NCBI RefSeq assembly: GCF_044466355.1
Contig: NZ_JBITMQ010000003.1
Span: 507,366 to 571,365 of the forward strand
DNA length: 64,000 bases
From: Actinophytocola sp044466355
GTDB lineage: Bacteria > Actinomycetota > Actinomycetes > Mycobacteriales > Pseudonocardiaceae
Reading direction: 5' to 3'
The translations under genes and the position numbers were made by a program. Each line of letters starts with the position of its first letter. Position 1 is the first letter of the stretch. The notes below the pieces were generated by a model. That model had not been told where the DNA came from, ran no database searches, and saw nothing but the letters and a program-made list of their open reading frames with translations. Below are positions 9,407 through 18,151 of this stretch, one piece after another.

Positions 9407-10225
9407 ATGCGGGTGCTGTGGCTCTACGCCCATCCCGACCCGCGGTCGCTGAACGGGGCGCTGCGGGACCACGGGATCGCGGTGCTGCGCGAGCACGGCC
9501 ACGAGGTGCGCGAGTCGGATCTCTACGCGATGGGCTGGGACCCGGTGGTGCGCGCGGCGGACTTCGCGCACGATCCCGCCGAGCGGATGGACGTGCTCAC
9601 GGAGTCCGAACGTGCGCTGAACGACGGGACGCTGCACCCGGACATCCGCGCCGAGCAGGAGAAACTGCTGTGGTCGGACACCGTGGTCGTGCAGTTCCCG
9701 TTGTGGTGGTTCGGCATGCCCGCGATCCTGAAGGGCTGGTTCGACCGGCTGTTCGTGCAGGGCTTCGCGCAGGGCGTGCTCGACCCGGTCACCGGCCGCG
9801 CGCGCCGGTACGGGGACGGCGGGCTGGTCGGCCGCCGCGCGCTGGTGATCACCACCGTCGGCGCGAACGCGGCCACGACCGGACCGCGCGGCATCCACGG
9901 TGACCTGGACGAGGTCCTGTTCCCGCTCACGCACGGCACGCTCTGGTACTCCGGCATGACCCCGGTGGCGCCGTTCGTGGTCAACGGCGCGGTCGCGCTC
10001 TCCGACGACGAGTACACCGACGCCGCCACCCGCCTGACCGAACGGCTGGTCACCCTGCCGGACGCGGACCCGATCCCGTTCCGCCACCAGAACGGCGGCG
10101 ACTACGACCCGCACCTCGTGCTGCGGGACGACCACGCGCCGGGGGAGACCGGTGTCGGCATCCACCAGGCGACCGACGGCGTCCACTGCGGCCGCACCGG
10201 CGGGGACACGGAGGCACCCCGTTAG
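9407..10225 (+). CDS. NAD(P)H-dependent flavodoxin-fold oxidoreductase (quinone reductase/MdaB type)
   Basis: A 272-residue protein of the NQO1/MdaB/KefF flavodoxin-like family. The N-terminal WLYAHPDPRSLNGAL is the flavin phosphate-binding loop. VVVQFPLWWFGMPAILKGWFDR (about residues 90-111) is the conserved FMN/FAD and substrate contact. Members reduce quinones or related electrophiles with NAD(P)H by two-electron transfer. It starts four bases after the thioesterase. The last 30 residues run past the usual family end and are low in conservation. Confidence 0.88.
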   Translation: MRVLWLYAHPDPRSLNGALRDHGIAVLREHGHEVRESDLYAMGWDPVVRAADFAHDPAERMDVLTESERALNDGTLHPDIRAEQEKLLWSDTVVVQFPLWWFGMPAILKGWFDRLFVQGFAQGVLDPVTGRARRYGDGGLVGRRALVITTVGANAATTGPRGIHGDLDEVLFPLTHGTLWYSGMTPVAPFVVNGAVALSDDEYTDAATRLTERLVTLPDADPIPFRHQNGGDYDPHLVLRDDHAPGETGVGIHQATDGVHCGRTGGDTEAPR

Positions 10226-10387
10226 CAACCGGGACCAGCGGCCGGGCGTCAGGAGGAACATGGGGACGACGCGGCACGGGTACCGGCGGACAGGACCGGA
10301 GCGCAGGCCGACATCGGGCCGGGGCGCACGACGACGGCTACTTCCTCCGCGTCTTCCCCGGGATGCCGCGGTTCGTGGGCGACCGGA

Positions 10388-11791
10388 TCAGCGGCGCGTG
10401 AGCGAGATCGGCAGGCCGTCCTTCGGCAGCGGCAACGCGGTCGGGTCCCAGCGGACGTCGTAGTCGGCCGGCACCGTCCACTCGAAACGGCGGACCAGCT
10501 CGTGCGCGATCGTCTTGACCTCCTGGGTGCCGAAGTGCATGCCGATGCACTTGTGCACGCCGCCACCGAAGGGCATGTAGGCGAAGCGGTGCGACTTGTC
10601 CTCGCGGCGGTCCTCGGAGAAGCGTTCGGGGTCGAAGCGCAGCGGGTCGGTCCAGTACTCCGGCAGCAGGTGGTTCAGCCATGACAACGTCGTCACGAAC
10701 ACGCCCTCCGGCACGTGGTGGCCGAGCAGCTCGGTGTCCTTCACCGTCCTGCGGACCATCCACGGCACCGGGGCCACCAGGCGCATCGACTCCTTGAGCA
10801 CCAGGTCCAGCGTCGGCAGCTTCTCCAACGTGGACACCGTCAGCGGCTCGTCGCCCAGTGCGAGGGACTCCGCGCGCACCTGGGCCTGCCACTCCGGGTT
10901 CTTGCCGAGGTAGTACACGAGTGCGGAGGTCGCGATGGTCGACGTGTCGTGCGCGGCCATCATCAGGAAGATCATGTGGTTGACGACGTCGTCGTCGGTG
11001 AACGTCTCGCCGTCGTCGGTGCGGGCGTGGCACAGGGCGGCGAAGAGGTCGTCGGAGTCCGACGCGCGCTTGGCGGGCAAGCTGCGGCGGAAGTAGTCCT
11101 CCAGCACCTTGCGCCCGGCGAGACCGGCGCCCCAGCGGCCGATCGGCAGGCGGACCAGCGCCGTGCCGGCGCGCACGGTGTCCACGAACGCCTTCGTCAG
11201 CTTCGTGGCCTCGCCGCCGAGCGTGGTGGCCATGAAGATCTTCGTGGCCACGTCCAGCGTCAGCTGCTTGAGCGCCGGGTAGACCAGGAACCCGTCCTTC
11301 GGCGACCACGACGACACGCTGTCCCGCACCACGTCGCCGACCTGCACCATGTACCCGGACAGCCGGTCGGCGGTGAACGCCAGCTGCATGAGCCGCCGGT
11401 GGTAGATGTGCTCGTCGAAGTCCAGCAGCATCAGCCCGCGGTTGAAGAACGGGCCGATGAAGTACTCCCAGCCCTTCTGCGAGTACGCCTTGTCCCTGTT
11501 GGCGAGCACGACCTGCGTGGCCTCCGGGCCGGACGCCGACACGACGTTCACGCCGAACGCACGCACCCACGACACCGGCCCGTACTGGTCGTAGCGCTTC
11601 ATCGCGTAGTTGAGCCCGAGCCGCAGCATCTCCAGGCTGTGCCCGAGCAGGGGCAGGCCGGGGTCACCGGGAACGGGCTTGAGGCCGGCGGGTGCCTTCG
11701 CCAGGTCCTTCCTGGGCCACGCACGGTCCATCAGCCAGCGGTCGAACGCGTTCTTGTCGACGTCGTAGGGTGCGCGCAGCGCGGTGGACAT
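10388..11791 (-). CDS. Cytochrome P450
   Basis: A full-length soluble bacterial P450 of 467 residues. The heme loop is FGGGVHKCIGMHFG with Cys415 as thiolate ligand. The I-helix oxygen-activation motif is AAHDTST, and the ExxR motif is KESMRL. No membrane anchor is visible. The overall pattern is closer to the CYP51/CYP110-like class E proteins than to the small camphor-type P450s. It lies 33 bp downstream of the double-TetR gene on the same strand and is probably co-transcribed with and controlled by it. No ferredoxin or reductase is adjacent, so redox partners come from elsewhere. Substrate unknown. Confidence 0.95.
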   Translation of the reverse strand: MSTALRAPYDVDKNAFDRWLMDRAWPRKDLAKAPAGLKPVPGDPGLPLLGHSLEMLRLGLNYAMKRYDQYGPVSWVRAFGVNVVSASGPEATQVVLANRDKAYSQKGWEYFIGPFFNRGLMLLDFDEHIYHRRLMQLAFTADRLSGYMVQVGDVVRDSVSSWSPKDGFLVYPALKQLTLDVATKIFMATTLGGEATKLTKAFVDTVRAGTALVRLPIGRWGAGLAGRKVLEDYFRRSLPAKRASDSDDLFAALCHARTDDGETFTDDDVVNHMIFLMMAAHDTSTIATSALVYYLGKNPEWQAQVRAESLALGDEPLTVSTLEKLPTLDLVLKESMRLVAPVPWMVRRTVKDTELLGHHVPEGVFVTTLSWLNHLLPEYWTDPLRFDPERFSEDRREDKSHRFAYMPFGGGVHKCIGMHFGTQEVKTIAHELVRRFEWTVPADYDVRWDPTALPLPKDGLPISLTRR

Positions 11792-11804
11792 GACTACCTC
11801 CCGG

Positions 11805-11880
11805 CATCGATGGGTCGCTCACGCTCAGGTGTCGATGGGTCGCTCCGCTCCGGTGCTGATGGGTCGCTCCGCTCCCGTGC
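11805..11880. repeat. Three tandem copies of a short GC-rich dispersed repeat
   Basis: Read on the minus strand, the unit AGCGGAGCGACCCATC occurs twice and a variant (AGCGTGAGCGACCCATC) once. The copies form the 3' end of the TetR gene and the spacer to the P450. The coding copies give the repeated tail residues TGAERPI. Related copies occur at 33540-33570, 33655-33676 and 50559-50577, so this is an interspersed family. Confidence 0.7.
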
Positions 11881-13051
11881 CGAGAACCGTCACCGCCAGC
11901 TCGGTCAGTTCGGCCGCGATCCTCGGCCGACGCAGCAGCCGGGGCGTGCGGGCGAGGTCGTTGACGATCGTCAGGGCCACGTGCACGACGACCTTCGCGT
12001 CCGGTTCACCCAGCTCCGGCGCGACCGTGCGCAGCAGCCGGTACCAGTGGCCGACGTAGTGCCGTTGCAGCCGCACCAGGTCCTTGCGGTCGCGTTCGGG
12101 CAGGTTGCGCAGCTCGTTCGCGAACGTGGCCATGATGTTGTCCGACCGCAGCACGGTGTCCACATAGGACGTGGCGAGGTGGTTCAGCGCCTCGTCCGGC
12201 GGCAGCGTCATCGCGTGCGCGGCCGTGCGGGCCAGCTGGTCGGCCATCCGGTAGCCACCGGCGACGAGGATCGCGGCCTTGCCGGGGAAGTACCGGTAGA
12301 TGCTCGGGCCCGCCATGCCCGCGCGGGCGCCGATGTCCTCCATGCTCACCGCGGCGTACCCGCGTTCGCGGAACAGCGAGATCGCGGCGGTCAGCAGCTC
12401 CTCGCGCCGCGAGCCGGGCGTGCTCGGCGTCGGTTCGGGTAGCGGAACGGGGTCGCCGGCAGACACCTCCCACGAGGTGACCGCCGACGCGAGCGTGGTC
12501 AACAGCTCCTCGAAGCGACGTCGCGGCGGGCTCGTGTGGTGGTCGGAGAGGCTCCCGTACACCGACAGGGTCGCCCAGCAGAGCAGCTCGGAGTCGGCCT
12601 TGGACAGCTCCGGCCGCACGTCCCGCAGCGCGATGCCCCACTGCGCCATCAGCTCGGCACCCCGGTGGCGGATCTTGGTGCGGTCGGCCTCGGCGAGGTG
12701 GCGGCCCTCCCAGCGCCAGAGCGCGGTGATCTCGCGCCGGTCGACGGCGAGCGCCGCGACCGCGCGCAGCAGCGCGTCGAGCTGGTCGGCCGGGGTGCCG
12801 GGGGTGGCCAGCGCACCCTCGGTGACCAGGCCGAACGTGTCCAGCCCGGACAGCAGGACGTGGGCCAGGATGTCCTGTTTGCCCCGGAAGTGCCGGTAGA
12901 CGGCCGGGCCGGTGACGCCCGCGGCCTGGGCGATGTCGTTGACGCTGACCTGGTGGTACCCGTGCTTGCGGAACAGTTCGGCCGCCGCGTCGGCGAGTTG
13001 TGCCTTGCGGTTGCGTGGCCGCCTGACCGGCGGCCGGGATGTCTCCGCCAC
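11825..13051 (-). CDS. Double TetR-family regulator (two fused TetR units)
   Basis: The 408-residue protein contains two complete TetR DNA-binding domains. The first has VNDIAQAAGVTGPAVYRHF near residues 38-56. The second has MEDIGARAGMAGPSIYRYF near 240-258. Each is followed by an all-helical ligand domain. The length is twice that of a standard TetR protein, so this is a head-to-tail fusion that could act as a built-in dimer with asymmetric ligand pockets. It precedes a P450 on the same strand and is divergent from fadA. The last 20 residues are made by the short GC-rich repeat and are probably not functional. Confidence 0.92.
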   Translation of the reverse strand: MAETSRPPVRRPRNRKAQLADAAAELFRKHGYHQVSVNDIAQAAGVTGPAVYRHFRGKQDILAHVLLSGLDTFGLVTEGALATPGTPADQLDALLRAVAALAVDRREITALWRWEGRHLAEADRTKIRHRGAELMAQWGIALRDVRPELSKADSELLCWATLSVYGSLSDHHTSPPRRRFEELLTTLASAVTSWEVSAGDPVPLPEPTPSTPGSRREELLTAAISLFRERGYAAVSMEDIGARAGMAGPSIYRYFPGKAAILVAGGYRMADQLARTAAHAMTLPPDEALNHLATSYVDTVLRSDNIMATFANELRNLPERDRKDLVRLQRHYVGHWYRLLRTVAPELGEPDAKVVVHVALTIVNDLARTPRLLRRPRIAAELTELAVTVLGTGAERPISTGAERPIDT

Positions 13052-13211
13052 GGTTCCTCCACGGTGCGGTGCTCATCCAAGCTAACCGACGAGCGTGTTG
13101 TTGGCAAACCGTCAACGAGGCGCCAAGTGAACTCAGATTAGCGCGATGACGTCGGCCTCGCGTTCTGGTGAGAGCTGAGTGTGGTCCACACCCCAAATCG
13201 GGTGGGGGGCG

Positions 13212-13256
13212 TTGACAACGGCGGGGACAGTGCCAACATGTTAATCAGTATTAGCC
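13212..13256 (+). promoter_or_regulatory. fadA: Likely fadA promoter with a possible TetR-type operator
   Basis: A consensus -35 hexamer TTGACA lies at 13212-13217 in the divergent spacer between the double-TetR gene and fadA. A weak -10 region follows about 17 bp later (AACATG). It runs into TTAATCAGTATTAG at about 13241-13254, an imperfect inverted repeat with arms TTAAT and ATTAG. The palindrome could be the operator of the divergent double-TetR protein. Both readings are tentative. Confidence 0.35.
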
Positions 13257-13274
13257 CTCGAGAGGACCCCTAGC

Positions 13275-14489
13275 GTGGCTACCGAAGCATTCGTCTACGA
13301 CGCGATCCGCACCCCGCGCGGCCGGGGCAAGAAGACCGGGTCGCTGCACGGAACCAAGCCGATCTCCCTCGTCGTCGGCCTGATCGACGAGCTCCGCAAG
13401 CGCAACCCCACGCTCGACGTCGACCGGGTCTCCGACCTGCTGCTCGGCGTGGTCACCCCCATCGGTGACCAGGGCAGTGACATCGCCAAGACCGCCGCGA
13501 TCGCGGCCGGGCTGCCCGACACCGTCGGGGGCGTGCAGCTCAACCGCTTCTGCGCCTCGGGCCTCGAGGCCGTCAACATCGCCGCCCAGAAGGTCGCGTC
13601 CGGGTGGGACGAGGTCGTCATCGGCGGCGGCGTCGAGTCCATGTCGCGGGTCGCGATGGGGACCGACGGCGGCGCGTGGGCCATGGACCCGGCCACCGCG
13701 TACGACACCTACTTCGTGCCGCAGGGCATCGGCGCCGACCTGATCGCGACGATCGAGGGCTTCTCCCGCGAGGACGTCGACGCCTACGCGCTGCGCTCCC
13801 AGCAGCTCGCGGCCAAGGCGGCGAGCAACGGCTACTTCGCGAACTCGATCATCCCGGTGGTGGACCAGAACGGCATCACGGTCCTCGACCACGACGAGCA
13901 CATGCGTGCCGACACCACCGTGGAGGGCCTGGCCAAGCTGAAGCCGTCCTTCGAGGCGATCGGCGAGATGGGCGGCTTCGACGCCGTGGCGCTGCAGAAG
14001 TACCACTACGTCGAGAAGATCGACCACGTCCACCACGCGGGCAACAGCTCCGGCATCGTCGACGGCGCCGCGCTGGTGCTCGTCGGCTCCGAGCAGGCGG
14101 GCAAGGACATGGGCCTGACCCCGCGCGCCCGCATCGTCGCCACCGCCACCTCCGGCGCCGACTCGACGATCATGCTGACCGGCCCGATCCCGGCGACGGA
14201 AAAGCTGCTCGCCAAGACCGGCCTGACCGTCGACGACATCGACCTGTTCGAGCTGAACGAGGCGTTCGCGTCGGTGGTGCTGAACTACCAGAAGAAGCTT
14301 TCCATCCCGGACGAGAAGCTCAACGTCAACGGCGGCGCCATCGCGATGGGCCACCCGCTCGGCGCGACCGGGGCCATGATCCTCGGCACCATGGTCGACG
14401 AGCTGGAGCGCCGCCAGGCGCGCCGGGCCGTGATCACCCTCTGCATCGGCGGCGGCATGGGCGTCGCGACCCTCATCGAGCGCGTGTAA
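13275..14489 (+). CDS. fadA: Acetyl-CoA acyltransferase (3-ketoacyl-CoA thiolase)
   Basis: A 404-residue thiolase of normal length. The nucleophilic cysteine is in NRFCASGLEAV near residue 91. The C-terminal active-site motifs are NVNGGAIAMGHPLGATGA and CIGGGMG. It performs the last beta-oxidation step, cleaving 3-ketoacyl-CoA with CoA. GTG 13275 is the only sensible start. The multifunctional FadB gene follows 15 bases after the stop, so together they provide hydratase, dehydrogenase and thiolase activities, as in other actinobacterial fadAB pairs. Confidence 0.96.
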   Translation: MATEAFVYDAIRTPRGRGKKTGSLHGTKPISLVVGLIDELRKRNPTLDVDRVSDLLLGVVTPIGDQGSDIAKTAAIAAGLPDTVGGVQLNRFCASGLEAVNIAAQKVASGWDEVVIGGGVESMSRVAMGTDGGAWAMDPATAYDTYFVPQGIGADLIATIEGFSREDVDAYALRSQQLAAKAASNGYFANSIIPVVDQNGITVLDHDEHMRADTTVEGLAKLKPSFEAIGEMGGFDAVALQKYHYVEKIDHVHHAGNSSGIVDGAALVLVGSEQAGKDMGLTPRARIVATATSGADSTIMLTGPIPATEKLLAKTGLTVDDIDLFELNEAFASVVLNYQKKLSIPDEKLNVNGGAIAMGHPLGATGAMILGTMVDELERRQARRAVITLCIGGGMGVATLIERV

Positions 14490-14504
14490 GGACTACGAGA
14501 CTCA

Positions 14505-16664
14505 ATGACTGAGACCATTCGCTGGGAGAAGGACGCCGACGGCATCGTCGTCCTCACGTTGGACGACCCGAACCAGTCGGCCAACACGATGAACCGCGAC
14601 TACGCGGCGTCCATGCACGCCACGGTCGAGCGCCTGCACGCCGAGGCCGGCGACATCACCGGTGTGGTGATCACCTCGGCCAAGAAGACCTTCTTCGCGG
14701 GCGGCGACCTCAAGGACATGATCGAGGCCAAGGCCGACCAGGCCAAGGAGGGCTTCGAGTTCATCGAGGGCATCAAGGCCGACCTGCGCCGCCTGGAGAC
14801 GCTGGGCAAGCCGGTCGTGGCGGCCATCAACGGCGCCGCGCTGGGCGGTGGCCTGGAGATCGCGCTCGCGACCCACCACCGGATCGCCGCGGACGTCAAG
14901 GGTTCGAAGATCGGTCTGCCGGAGGTCACGCTCGGCCTCCTGCCGGGTGGCGGCGGTGTCACCCGCACCGTGCGGCTGCTGGGCATCCAGAACGCGCTGC
15001 TGTCGGTGCTGCTGCAGGGCCAGCAGTACGCCCCGGCCAAGGCCAAGGACGTCGGCCTGGTGAACGAGGTCGTCGGCTCGATCGACGAGCTGCTGCCCAA
15101 GGCCAAGGAGTGGATCAAGGCCAACCCCGAGGCCGCGCAGCCGTGGGACGTCAAGGGCTTCAAGATCCCCGGCGGCACCCCGTCGCACCCGGCGTTCGCG
15201 GCGAACCTGCCCGCGTTCCCGGCCAACCTGCGCAAGCAGCTCAAGGGCGCCAACATGCCGGCGCCGCGCGCGATCCTGTCCGCCGCGATCGAGGGCGCGC
15301 AGGTCGACATCGACACCGCGCTGACCATCGAGTCCCGGTACCTGCTGTCGCTGCTGTCCGGCCAGGTCGCGAAGAACATGATCAAGGCGTTCTTCTTCGA
15401 CCTGCAGCACATCAACTCCGGCGGCTCCCGCCCCGACGGCTACGAGAAGTACACGGCACGCAAGGTCGCCGTGCTCGGCGCGGGCATGATGGGCGCGGGC
15501 ATCGCGTACGTCTGCGCCCGCGGCGGCATGGAGGTCGTGCTCAAGGACGTCTCGCAGGAGGCGGCCGAGAAGGGCAAGGACTACTCGGTCAAGCTCTTTG
15601 ACAAGGCCGTCTCGCGCGGCAAGGTCACCCGTGAGAAGGCGGACGAGACGCTGGCGCGGATCACGCCGACCGCCAACGTCGAGGACCTGGCCGGTGCGGA
15701 CCTCGTCATCGAGGCCGTGTTCGAGAGCACCGAGCTGAAGCACAAGGTGTTCGCCGAGATCGAGAACGTCGTCGCGCCGGACGCCGTGCTGGGCTCCAAC
15801 ACCTCCACGCTGCCGATCACCGGTCTCGCCGAGGGCGTGAAGCGGCAGGAGGACTTCATCGGCCTGCACTTCTTCTCGCCGGTCGACAAGATGCCGCTGC
15901 TGGAGATCATCGTCGGGGAGAAGACCTCCGACGCGACGCTCGCCAAGGCGTTCGACGTGGCGCAGCAGATCCGCAAGACCCCGATCGTGGTCAACGACTC
16001 GCGCGGCTTCTTCACCTCGCGCGTGATCGGCACGTTCATCAACGAGGCGGTCGCGATGGTCGCCGAGGGCGTGCACCCGGCGTCGGTCGAGCAGGCGGGT
16101 TCGCAGGCCGGCTACCCGGCGCCGCCGCTGCAGCTGCTGGACGAGCTGACGCTGACGCTGCCGCTGAAGATCCGCCGCGAGACCCAGGCGGCGGTCGAGG
16201 CCGCCGGTGGCACCTGGAACTCGCACGCCTCCGAGCCGATCATGGACCGGATGGTGGAGGAGTTCGACCGCAAGGGCCGCTCGTCCGGCGCGGGCTTCTA
16301 CGAGTACGCGGACGGCAAGCGCACCGGGCTGTGGAAGGGCCTCTACGAGAACTTCACCAAGGAGGGGCACCAGATCCCGTTCGAGGACATGAAGGAGCGC
16401 ATGCTCTTCGCGGAGGCCCTCGAGACGGTCAAGTGCTTCGACGAGGGCGTGCTGCGGTCGGTGCCGGACGCCAACATCGGCTCGATCATGGGCATCGGCT
16501 TCCCGCCGTGGACCGGTGGTGTCATCCAGTACATCAACGGCTACGAGGGTGGCGTCGCCGGCTTCGTCGCGCGGGCCCGTGAGCTCGCCGAGCGCTACGG
16601 CGACCACTTCCTCCCGCCAGCCTCGCTGGTCGAGAAGGCCGAGAAGGGCGAGAAGTTCGAGTAA
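14505..16664 (+). CDS. fadB: Multifunctional enoyl-CoA hydratase / 3-hydroxyacyl-CoA dehydrogenase
   Basis: The 719-residue protein has the standard two-enzyme layout. The N-terminal crotonase domain (about residues 1-200) has the oxyanion-hole segment NGAALGGGLEIALA and the catalytic-glutamate segment LPEVTLGLLPGGGG. The NAD-binding Rossmann domain begins near residue 322 with VAVLGAGMMGAGIAYV. The two dehydrogenase C-terminal domains contain GLHFFSPVDKMPLLEII and NDSRGFFTSRV. It hydrates 2-enoyl-CoA and oxidises the 3-hydroxyacyl-CoA product. It is in an operon with the thiolase and is followed by a strong hairpin terminator. Confidence 0.96.
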   Translation: MTETIRWEKDADGIVVLTLDDPNQSANTMNRDYAASMHATVERLHAEAGDITGVVITSAKKTFFAGGDLKDMIEAKADQAKEGFEFIEGIKADLRRLETLGKPVVAAINGAALGGGLEIALATHHRIAADVKGSKIGLPEVTLGLLPGGGGVTRTVRLLGIQNALLSVLLQGQQYAPAKAKDVGLVNEVVGSIDELLPKAKEWIKANPEAAQPWDVKGFKIPGGTPSHPAFAANLPAFPANLRKQLKGANMPAPRAILSAAIEGAQVDIDTALTIESRYLLSLLSGQVAKNMIKAFFFDLQHINSGGSRPDGYEKYTARKVAVLGAGMMGAGIAYVCARGGMEVVLKDVSQEAAEKGKDYSVKLFDKAVSRGKVTREKADETLARITPTANVEDLAGADLVIEAVFESTELKHKVFAEIENVVAPDAVLGSNTSTLPITGLAEGVKRQEDFIGLHFFSPVDKMPLLEIIVGEKTSDATLAKAFDVAQQIRKTPIVVNDSRGFFTSRVIGTFINEAVAMVAEGVHPASVEQAGSQAGYPAPPLQLLDELTLTLPLKIRRETQAAVEAAGGTWNSHASEPIMDRMVEEFDRKGRSSGAGFYEYADGKRTGLWKGLYENFTKEGHQIPFEDMKERMLFAEALETVKCFDEGVLRSVPDANIGSIMGIGFPPWTGGVIQYINGYEGGVAGFVARARELAERYGDHFLPPASLVEKAEKGEKFE

Positions 16665-16676
16665 TCCGTTGTATCT

Positions 16677-16714
16677 CCGGTGCCGCCGCGCCCTCGTGGG
16701 TGCGGCGGCACCGG
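16677..16714 (+). terminator. Hairpin terminator of fadAB
   Basis: A perfect 13-bp stem is formed by CCGGTGCCGCCGC at 16677-16689 and GCGGCGGCACCGG at 16702-16714 with a 12-base loop, followed by a short GTTTGTG tract. It starts 12 bases after the fadB stop. Confidence 0.8.
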
Positions 16715-16840
16715 TGTTTGTGAGCGAGGTCTATCCCGTTCTGCCCTTTCGGGGTGTATCCCCGTGTGCCGCTCACGGCGGTGTGGGGCCGCGACGACTC
16801 ACCGGTCGTTGTTGCAACCCACAACAAGGGGATTCAAGGG

Positions 16841-18067
16841 ATGAACAAGTTCGTTCGCGTCATCGTCACCGCGGCGGCGGTCGCCACCGCCGCCGTGGCG
16901 GTGCAGTCGGCGGCGGCCGCCGCACCGGGCCGGTCCGCCGTGGCCGACGAGGTGCTCGCCGCCATGCAGCGGGACCTCGGCCTCACCGCGGCACAGGCCA
17001 CGACCCTGCGGGCGCAGCAGGACCGCGCCGTCGACCTCGACGCCTCGCTGCGGAGCAGGCTCGGCGCCGACTTCGGCGGCTCGTGGTTCGACGCGGCCAC
17101 CGGCAGGCTGACCGTCGCCGTCACCGACGAGGCACGCGTGGCGCAGGTGCGGAAGGCGGGCGCCGACGCGAAGGTCGTGCGGCACAGCGCCGCGGAGCTG
17201 GACGCCATCCGCGCCGAGCTGGACTCGTTGTCCGGCAAGGCATCCGGGACGTCCCGCGGGAAGCCGGGGGCGTCGTCGCTGCACGGCCTCGCGAGCTGGC
17301 GCGTCGACCCGAAGACCAACAGCGTCGTCGTCACCACCGTCAAGGGGCAGCAGGCCACGCTGTCGTCGCTCGCGAAGTTCGGTGACGCGGTGCGGTTCGA
17401 GCAGGTCGACCGCGCACCGGTGCCGACCGCGAACTGGCTCGACGGCGGCGACGCCATCAACGGGGGCAGCTGCTCGGCGGGCTTCAACCTGCGCAACCAC
17501 TCGACCGGCCAGGGCTACCTGCTGACCGCGGGCCACTGCGTGTCCACCGGCTCCACGGTCACCGGCCAGGACGGCACCTTCCTCGGCACCACCGTGTCGA
17601 GCTGGTTCCCGAGCTACGACGACGCCCTGATCCGCAACGACAACCCGTCGTACTGGATCCAGGGCCGGTGGGTCGACACGAACCCGTCCAACGGCGGGAT
17701 CGTCACGGTCAGCGGCTACAGCGACTCGCCGGTCGGTACGTACATGTGCAAGTCCGGCATCACGACGAAGTGGACCTGCGGCTACATCACCGGCAAGGAC
17801 GAGACGGTGAACTACAGCCAGGGCGCCGTGTACGGCATGACCCGCCACTCGGCGTGCGTCGAGCCGGGTGACTCCGGTGGCGCCAACGTGGCGGCGCTGT
17901 CGACCTGGACGCCCGAGGGCGTGACGTCCGGTGCGCAGCTGCACTGGGACGGCAGCCGGTACCGGTGCGCGTCGGCCGTCGGTGCGGGGGAGAGCGTGTC
18001 GTGGTACTTCCCGATCGCCGACAGCCTCGCGTTCTACGGATCCGCGTACGGCGTGTCGATGTGGTGA
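16841..18067 (+). CDS. Secreted streptogrisin/alpha-lytic-type serine protease with propeptide
   Basis: A 408-residue pre-pro-protease of the S1E (streptogrisin) type. Residues 1 to about 30 form a Sec signal peptide (MNKFVRVIVTAAAVATAAVA, then an Ala-rich cleavage region). Residues about 35-195 are the propeptide that acts as a folding chaperone in this family. The mature protease starts near residue 197 and carries the triad His232 (TAGHC), Asp261 (DDALI) and Ser345 (GDSGG), with cysteines placed for the usual disulphides. ATG 16841 was chosen over in-frame starts from 16754 because it opens the signal peptide. It is a single-gene unit between two strong hairpins. Confidence 0.95.
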   Translation: MNKFVRVIVTAAAVATAAVAVQSAAAAAPGRSAVADEVLAAMQRDLGLTAAQATTLRAQQDRAVDLDASLRSRLGADFGGSWFDAATGRLTVAVTDEARVAQVRKAGADAKVVRHSAAELDAIRAELDSLSGKASGTSRGKPGASSLHGLASWRVDPKTNSVVVTTVKGQQATLSSLAKFGDAVRFEQVDRAPVPTANWLDGGDAINGGSCSAGFNLRNHSTGQGYLLTAGHCVSTGSTVTGQDGTFLGTTVSSWFPSYDDALIRNDNPSYWIQGRWVDTNPSNGGIVTVSGYSDSPVGTYMCKSGITTKWTCGYITGKDETVNYSQGAVYGMTRHSACVEPGDSGGANVAALSTWTPEGVTSGAQLHWDGSRYRCASAVGAGESVSWYFPIADSLAFYGSAYGVSMW

Positions 18068-18083
18068 TCTTTCCGTGGTAGGC

Positions 18084-18118
18084 CACGGTCCCGGCAGCAT
18101 GGGCTGACCGGGACCGTG
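18084..18118. terminator. Bidirectional hairpin terminator between protease and GH20 genes
   Basis: An 11-bp perfect stem, CACGGTCCCGG at 18084-18094 with CCGGGACCGTG at 18108-18118, and a 13-base loop lie between two convergent genes. TTT-rich sequence precedes it on the plus strand. Confidence 0.7.
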
Positions 18119-18151
18119 TGCGTTGTGCCGCTCGACGCCCCCGTGGCTTGC

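Noticed and set aside
16809..16828. GTTGTTGCAACCCACAACAA before the protease as a third copy of the 17-bp operator
   Set aside because: It contains GTTGCAAC but lacks the arm spacing of 7 bp and the paired layout; it is a different, overlapping palindrome.
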